64,000 nt of DNA from Lagopus muta. Lineage: Eukaryota; Chordata; Aves; Galliformes; Phasianidae. The notes under the pieces were generated by a model. The model worked only from the letters and a program-made list of their open reading frames with translations. It was not told the DNA's origin and made no database searches. The stretch spans positions 49,488,972 through 49,552,971 of the forward strand of contig NC_064437.1 in the NCBI RefSeq assembly GCF_023343835.1, given 5' to 3'. Each line of letters begins with the position of its first letter. The first letter of the stretch is position 1. This document shows, in pieces, positions 59,101-64,000 of this stretch. A program made the translations under genes and the position numbers.

Positions 59101-61759
59101 GCCTTTTCAGCTGGCATCCTACTCTCAGACCTGAGTTTGAACCAGAACATGGCAAGAGAGTGCCAGCTCAGAAACACAGCACTGCACGTGCACAGCACTG
59201 TGACTGTTTCTGCCAGCACTACATAGAGTTCAAATCTCCAGCATCCAGACCATCAGCAACCAGATTTGGCAAATGGAAGCAAGGTAGCAGATTTCTATAG
59301 CATCCTCAATTACTCAGACCTTCAACTCAGCCCATGTGGGAACAACTGAGGAAGAGCTCCATAATGGCCTCTCACCTTTCATTCTCTAAAACCACTCACT
59401 AATCAAATTACTAATCAGGTCTGAATTTTAAAAGGGCACTCACCTTTCCAGTAGGACAGACTCAATTGAATTCCTTTTTATAACAAAACAGATTCAAGAG
59501 GGCTACTGCTAAGTGACAAACTAATCACAATTCCACCTATAGAAGCTGAACTCTGGTAGGAATAACAGTGTGTCTGGAAAGGTCACCATTACTGTGAGCA
59601 GATCAGACCCCACTGACACACAAATGATGTGTCGTTGTGAGGTGTGATGTGAGGAGATACCATAGATTACACCACACAACTAATAATAGCCCTGACAGGT
59701 TCTAGACAGGTCCTCTTCCCAGTGTGAGAACTGGACACAGCCCCACATCACAACTAACTGAAGTGACTCCAACCAAATTTGAAAAACAAACCATCCCAAT
59801 GGTGACAGCTGGGGAACAGGATCGAATGTTTGCAAGGGTAAAAAGTGACAAAGCCACTCATCCCATCCTATGGCCCATCCCAGGAAAGCCTGCAACTGGA
59901 GGAAGGGCCAGGAGGAGTCTGATCCTTGTGTTCAATCACAGGGAAGAAAAACACCACCAGTGCTCTGCTCTGTCTCTTAACGCTTTCATTTTATCTGTCC
60001 TTGTTCAATATCTGCAGCTATCCCATACAGACAGATTCCAGGCTTACGACTACGGCTCACGGATAAACATGCAGAAGTACAACCAGGTAAGGCAATGTGG
60101 TTTTCCTGGGAACATCTCCTTGGGTCCTGACAAAGCTAAGAACACATGACTTAACTGCTGCAGAAAGAAGGAGATAATGTTTCACCTGAACCTAATACTA
60201 CTAAGCACAAAAGGCACAGACAGTTCCTTGCAGACAGCTAATAGAAGTTCCTGTTGCTTTTCCTACTGATGCAGTCCAGTGACATGTTCATTTACCTGCC
60301 ATTCCCAAAGGACCACATCCATGTCCTAGAACAGGATGAGTGTGGGACAGCACCTCTTGCCAAGAAATACCCAACCCTCACCTTTAACTAGAACACCAGC
60401 ATGGCCAAAAAAACAAACAAACAAAAAGGAGAGAGAAAAGGAAATGCATCTCTTGCCTTGATTTTGAGAAGGTTCTTACCCCCAAAATAAAATGGGAGGG
60501 ATGCTGCAGAACAGCATAGTGAAGAATGCTGTGGCAAACTAGTGTATACTCTAAGGAAAAAAGGAAATGGACAAAAATTCGTTACTCAGAAATGCTGCAC
60601 TCCTGCAACACTGACAATTTATCTGACAGTTTTTTGAGATTTAAACTGACTTGTTGACTTCTAGTGGTAATTTCTATGTCAGAGCACGCTATTTGGTGGG
60701 TGATATGCTATTTTATAGGCAGAGAAATATTCCAAAGATTTATCAGGCATTTTCCATCCACTTGTGGTGTTCAAATACAAAGAATTGGATGAAGTTCTAT
60801 TCCCAATATAAGTTTAGGAAACTGTAAAAAAAAAAAAAAAAAAAAAAAGCAAAACAAAACCCATGTGACAGCCAATGAGAAAAATAATAGAATCGCTTTT
60901 AGATAATAGAGGTTATTGTCAAAAGCACTTTTTGCATGTGCTTTTACATGCATCAGCCTGTAGATAATCTTGCATTAAGTTACTCAGCTCAGGGCTGAGA
61001 AGATCCCTGCTCTGCTCTGTATTTGGTCAGTTTCCTCTGTGATAACAAGCAAGTAGCTTCACTGGCTATTACTCCCTAAGTAGCTATGATGTAGCTATGA
61101 CTGAGAGAGTGTTCAGTTTGACACAAGACAACTAAAATTCTTTCTCACTGTGCCACATAAAAGCATGAAAAGAGGGAAAAAAAAAAAAAAAAAATGGGAC
61201 ACATGAACACCTCTTCAGTTCTCTCCTGATAAAAAGAAACCCTGCTCTTTCCACATCCCTATCTATGATCAGAATAAGCAGGTATCAAAGTTCAGGACAA
61301 CTCATAGCCATGCACCGAAGAGAAGTCTAGAAATAGGATAGATCATTCTGTTCCATGATATGTAGGGACTGGAGCTAGGGAAATATGCATTAAGAGAGCG
61401 GACTTGATCCCTGTTCTTTTCCTGTAGTGGGTGCAGAAGAGAAACAAACCTCTGCACAGAATCCTTTTTCTAAACACAGCTTCTGATATAACAGCATTCA
61501 CTCAGATGTCCTCCCTTTCTTACAGCCTACTCCTCCTGCATACGAGATAGAGAAGATAAGCACGCCCATTGCCGTTTGGAGCGGTGGACAAGACAAATTT
61601 GCAGATCCCAAGGACATAACAAAGCTACTTTCTAGGATTAATAATCTCTATTACCATGAGAATTTTCCTTTCTGGGGACATCTTGATTTTGTATGGGGCC
61701 TTGATGCAGCTGAGAAAATGTATATGAAAATTGCTGAACTAATTAGAAAACAGCCTTAA
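50290..61759 (+). CDS. Acid lipase, LIPA/LIPM family (lipase B)
   Basis: Paralogue of lipase A with identical architecture: coding exons 50290-50421, 52856-52970, 53906-54104, 55182-55291, 56597-56733, 57692-57832, 58548-58619, 60018-60086 and 61526-61759 (TAA). They give 402 aa with no disruption. The signal peptide differs from A by one residue (QAIAF). The triad is Ser180, Asp348 ([10 protein letters not shown]) and His377 (WGHLDFVWG). The residue two before the nucleophile is Ser instead of Gly (VSHSEGS), an unusual GxSxG variant; the oxyanion motif keeps HG but reads LHHGTF. Exon 6 shares the two-codon deletion with A (CTPLQKVC) yet is otherwise very different. In exon 7 HSPAGTS has become HYPAGTS. 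Expected to be secreted or lysosomal; substrate unknown. Active, altered or non-catalytic function cannot be decided from sequence. Confidence 0.93.
51595..51850 (-). mobile_element. CR1 LINE fragment, 3' end
   Basis: Reverse CR1 tail in the first coding intron of lipase B: CAGAATCACAGAATTGTAGG, GTTGGAAAGGACCTCTAGAG, CTGGGCAGCCTGTTCCAGTG, TAAAGAAGTTCTTACGCAC. It is absent at the equivalent point of lipase A and little decayed, so it inserted after the duplication. Confidence 0.93.
53145..53179. repeat. Poly(C) tract of 35 bases
   Basis: Thirty-five uninterrupted C in lipase B intron 2 (G35 on the other strand). Such a run is rare, can form G-quadruplex or i-motif structures, and its length may be uncertain in an assembly. 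Confidence 0.97.
58503..60017. repeat. Near-identical block shared with 27876-29391
   Basis: Lipase B counterpart of the exon 7 / intron 7 block. The left edge is marked by a piece of about 25 bp (GGTCTTTCTCAGATTTATTC) present only in B; the right edge is close to the exon 8 acceptor. Confidence 0.93.
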
Positions 61760-62103
61760 AAATTCATACAGGAAGTTCCTTCATCCAGCAAAGCCCTCAA
61801 AGATTTCTATTTAGCAGTAGAATATAGGCGTAGGGATTGGTATAGGGGTTTATTTCTTTCTTGCATTGTATCTCAGGGCTTTATGGTATTTTGGTGAAGG
61901 CGGGTAGGTAGATAGGGTAAGGTATGTTAGGAAGGTAAGAAACACGAAGATGACCACTGAATATACAACTGAGAAGGCAGCATGAGTTACTTTGAAATAT
62001 TTTAACAGTTACAGGGCTGATTTTGCTACAAACAAGCTTTTATCTCCCTTGTATAGTAATATTATATATTCCATTTGAGACAGAGGTGTTATCATATGAA
62101 AAC

Positions 62104-62109
62104 ATTAAA
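62104..62109 (+). terminator. Candidate poly(A) signal of lipase B
   Basis: ATTAAA variant 345 bases after the stop. The AATAAA used by lipase A is not conserved at the equivalent place, so the two 3' UTRs differ. Confidence 0.35.
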
Positions 62110-62932
62110 ATTGGATATAGCCATTTCTCTGTTTAAGTATTACTGATCTTTGCTTAAATTAAATCATTATCCTCTTCTTCAAGTCCTTGGCCTGTTTTTA
62201 TTTTCTCACATTCTCAAGAGCAGCAAGCCTGAACCCCAAGATCTTCTGTCATAAGGCTACCCTAGCATTTGAACAGTTTGCCTTATTAGCCCAAATACCA
62301 AGGGATTCCTCCAAGGGATACCTCTCAAAACCTACGTTGGGGGGAAACCACTTTCTGCTAACCACTTGTTAGAGAGATGCAGATACTCTCTCATCTTTCA
62401 TGCCCACATATCAGCAACTCTCTTGTTCACTCCCTGAGTACAAGGAGAATAAACATCTCTATAACTATAACCTGGCAACTGAGGATTGAGGCGATGCAGC
62501 TGTATCAGGCATCATGCACATCGAGGACTAGAGCACCCATCTCAAGAAACATTCCTGATATTGTCAATAAAGTTGTTTCAGGATCTTTTAACTTCTCAGC
62601 TCATCATGTCCACATATTATGCCATTCACCTACAGAATAATCCAGAAGGTGAAAGATCACACCAAGGCTTCATCAATACACTCCAAGATAGAGTAACTCA
62701 GGTGCTGTGGGTGTTTCTGGGTGCAGGGTTAAGGCCAGATTCCTCAAACAAGATTTGCAGCAAATGAAATCCATTTGATCGTTATCTGGAGACAGTCATC
62801 AATATAAAAACAAAACAAGTTTGTCTCATGTAACAGACAAAATATATGCAAAGGAGATGAATCACCTTGTCTAACACCTACCACTGGGAACTCAACTCAA
62901 CCATATGGAGAGCTTTATAGTCCAAAACCTAG

Positions 62933-63066
62933 AGTGGACTCTCACCCACACCACATCAGCTGCCAGCTCTCAGCAGCCTGACCACCTCAGAGAATTTTGA
63001 ACAGACCTACTCCTGCTCCTCAGGGAGCACAGGAGACATAGCACTGACCCCAGTACAAACATGAGC
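62933..63066 (+). repeat. Unclassified interspersed repeat, second copy
   Basis: Related to 39642-39765: AGTGGACTCTCAC, CAGCCTGACCACCTCAGAG, GAACAGACCTACTCCTGCTC, GGAGCACAGGAGACATAG, CCAGTACAAACA. The family is unknown to me. Confidence 0.6.
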
Positions 63067-63639
63067 TAGCTTAGATCCTTCTTTGACAGAGCACATGACT
63101 CTGTCCCACTAAAGAAAGCCAAGGACAGTTGATGGGGACCATTCCTGGGTGATGAAAGAAGGCGAATATAGCAGCTCTTCAAAGGCCAGTGGTGTGGATA
63201 CAGAGCTAAGACCAAGCTCACACAGCCTGGAAGTGGATACCAAGAGGTACTCAAGGAAATGAGCTTCTCCAGAGAGCCTTTTTGTGTTCAACTAGAAGAA
63301 GTAGTCACATATATACTCTGCAAGAGGTCACAGGGAAGCATTTGCGTAATGAGTAAAACACTGTTCAGAAAAGAAAGCAACTAGTTTAACACCATCTCCA
63401 ACCCAAGATTTACTATGGGTTGCCAAAATCATTTACAGAAGACAAAAACCCTTCCAAACAATTAGATAGGCTTGACACTTGATGGTAATGATTCTCACAA
63501 ACAATAATTATCTTCATGTTAGAATCCACCAGGAACACAATCCTGTAATGGCTTGTGTCAGCACAAAAAAAAAAAAAGCATTAATCTTTTACATGTTCTG
63601 TCAATAGACTGTTAGCTACACAGACTACATCCCTGCACT

Positions 63640-64000
63640 GCTATGAGAAGTCCTTGCTCCTCTGGACCCACTCCATCAGCTTCTCATCCTTCTTCTGCTG
63701 GAGGCCCGAGGCCTGTACACAGAATTCCAGATGGGACCTCAGATGGGCAGAATAGAAGGGGACAATCCCTTCCCTCTCCCAGCTGCCACCCCTCTGTTGA
63801 TGCAGCCCAGGATACAGTTGGCCTATGGGCTGCAAGCCCACACTGCTGGCTCACGTCCAGCTTTTCATCCACCAGGACTCCAAGGCATCATCCGCAGGGC
63901 TGCTCTCAAGAAGCTCTTCTCCCAGTCTGAATGTCTGGGATTGCCCTGATTACAGTATCTTACGCTTGGCCTTGTTGAACCTTGTTAGGTTCCCACACGC
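63640..64000 (-). mobile_element. CR1 LINE, internal fragment, continues past the window
   Basis: Reverse-strand CR1 ORF2 C-terminal region, from CTTCTGCTGGAGGCCCGAGG-type sequence through CCAGCTTTTCATCCACCAG to GGCCTTGTTGAACC at the window edge. Translated minus-strand pieces such as IVPFYSAHLRSHLEFCVQA match the CR1 ORF2 motif [15 protein letters not shown]. Decayed. Confidence 0.87.

Larger units (their letters stand above)
61760..64000. other. Right flank, intergenic
   Basis: Contains the 3' UTR of lipase B, then no recognised gene. An unclassified repeat and a CR1 are listed separately. Confidence 0.65.

Overview
This is a vertebrate nuclear window, almost certainly from a galliform bird (chicken or a close relative). 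The evidence is many CR1 LINE fragments on both strands, a mariner element of the chicken Galluhop type, an avian ERVL-like LTR, AT-rich introns with GT/AG splice sites, and a gene order matching the vertebrate acid-lipase/ANKRD22 locus (human 10q23: LIPF-LIPK-LIPN-LIPM-ANKRD22). No bacterial, phage, CRISPR or defence system is present, and I found no tRNA or rRNA gene.

Layout. 1-7.8 kb: no gene recognised; CR1 fragments and a 215 bp (AAGAG)43 microsatellite. 7.86-15.38 kb (+): a decayed LIPM-like acid lipase (exons 2-7 and 9 recognisable, several frameshifts, damaged GxSxG). 17.6-30.6 kb (+): complete acid lipase gene 'A' (9 coding exons, 402 aa) with a putative noncoding first exon; two CR1 elements sit in its first coding intron. 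32.7-41.8 kb (-): complete ANKRD22 (6 coding exons, 191 aa), convergent with lipase A. 41.8-47.5 kb: intergenic, holding a broken mariner, a probable solo LTR and a short segment paralogous to the pseudogene. 48.5-61.8 kb (+): complete acid lipase gene 'B' (9 coding exons, 402 aa), a paralogue of A lying on the other side of ANKRD22. 61.8-64 kb: intergenic, with an unclassified repeat and a CR1 running off the end.

The lipases are predicted secreted or lysosomal alpha/beta hydrolases of the LIPA/LIPF/LIPM family; both intact copies keep the Ser-Asp-His triad. A and B are mosaics: exon 1, a 1.5 kb block over exon 7 and intron 7, and the start of exon 9 are almost identical, while exons 3, 5, 6 and 8 are strongly diverged. 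Gene conversion is the simplest explanation. Both show unusual residues beside the active site (His-Ala instead of His-Gly in A; SHSEG instead of GHSxG in B).

The most unexpected noncoding signal is a small CpG-rich patch inside ANKRD22 intron 1, with a near-perfect TISU/YY1 motif on the + strand (37.15 kb). Exon boundaries were set by hand from reading frame, splice consensus and family alignment from memory; no database search was run.
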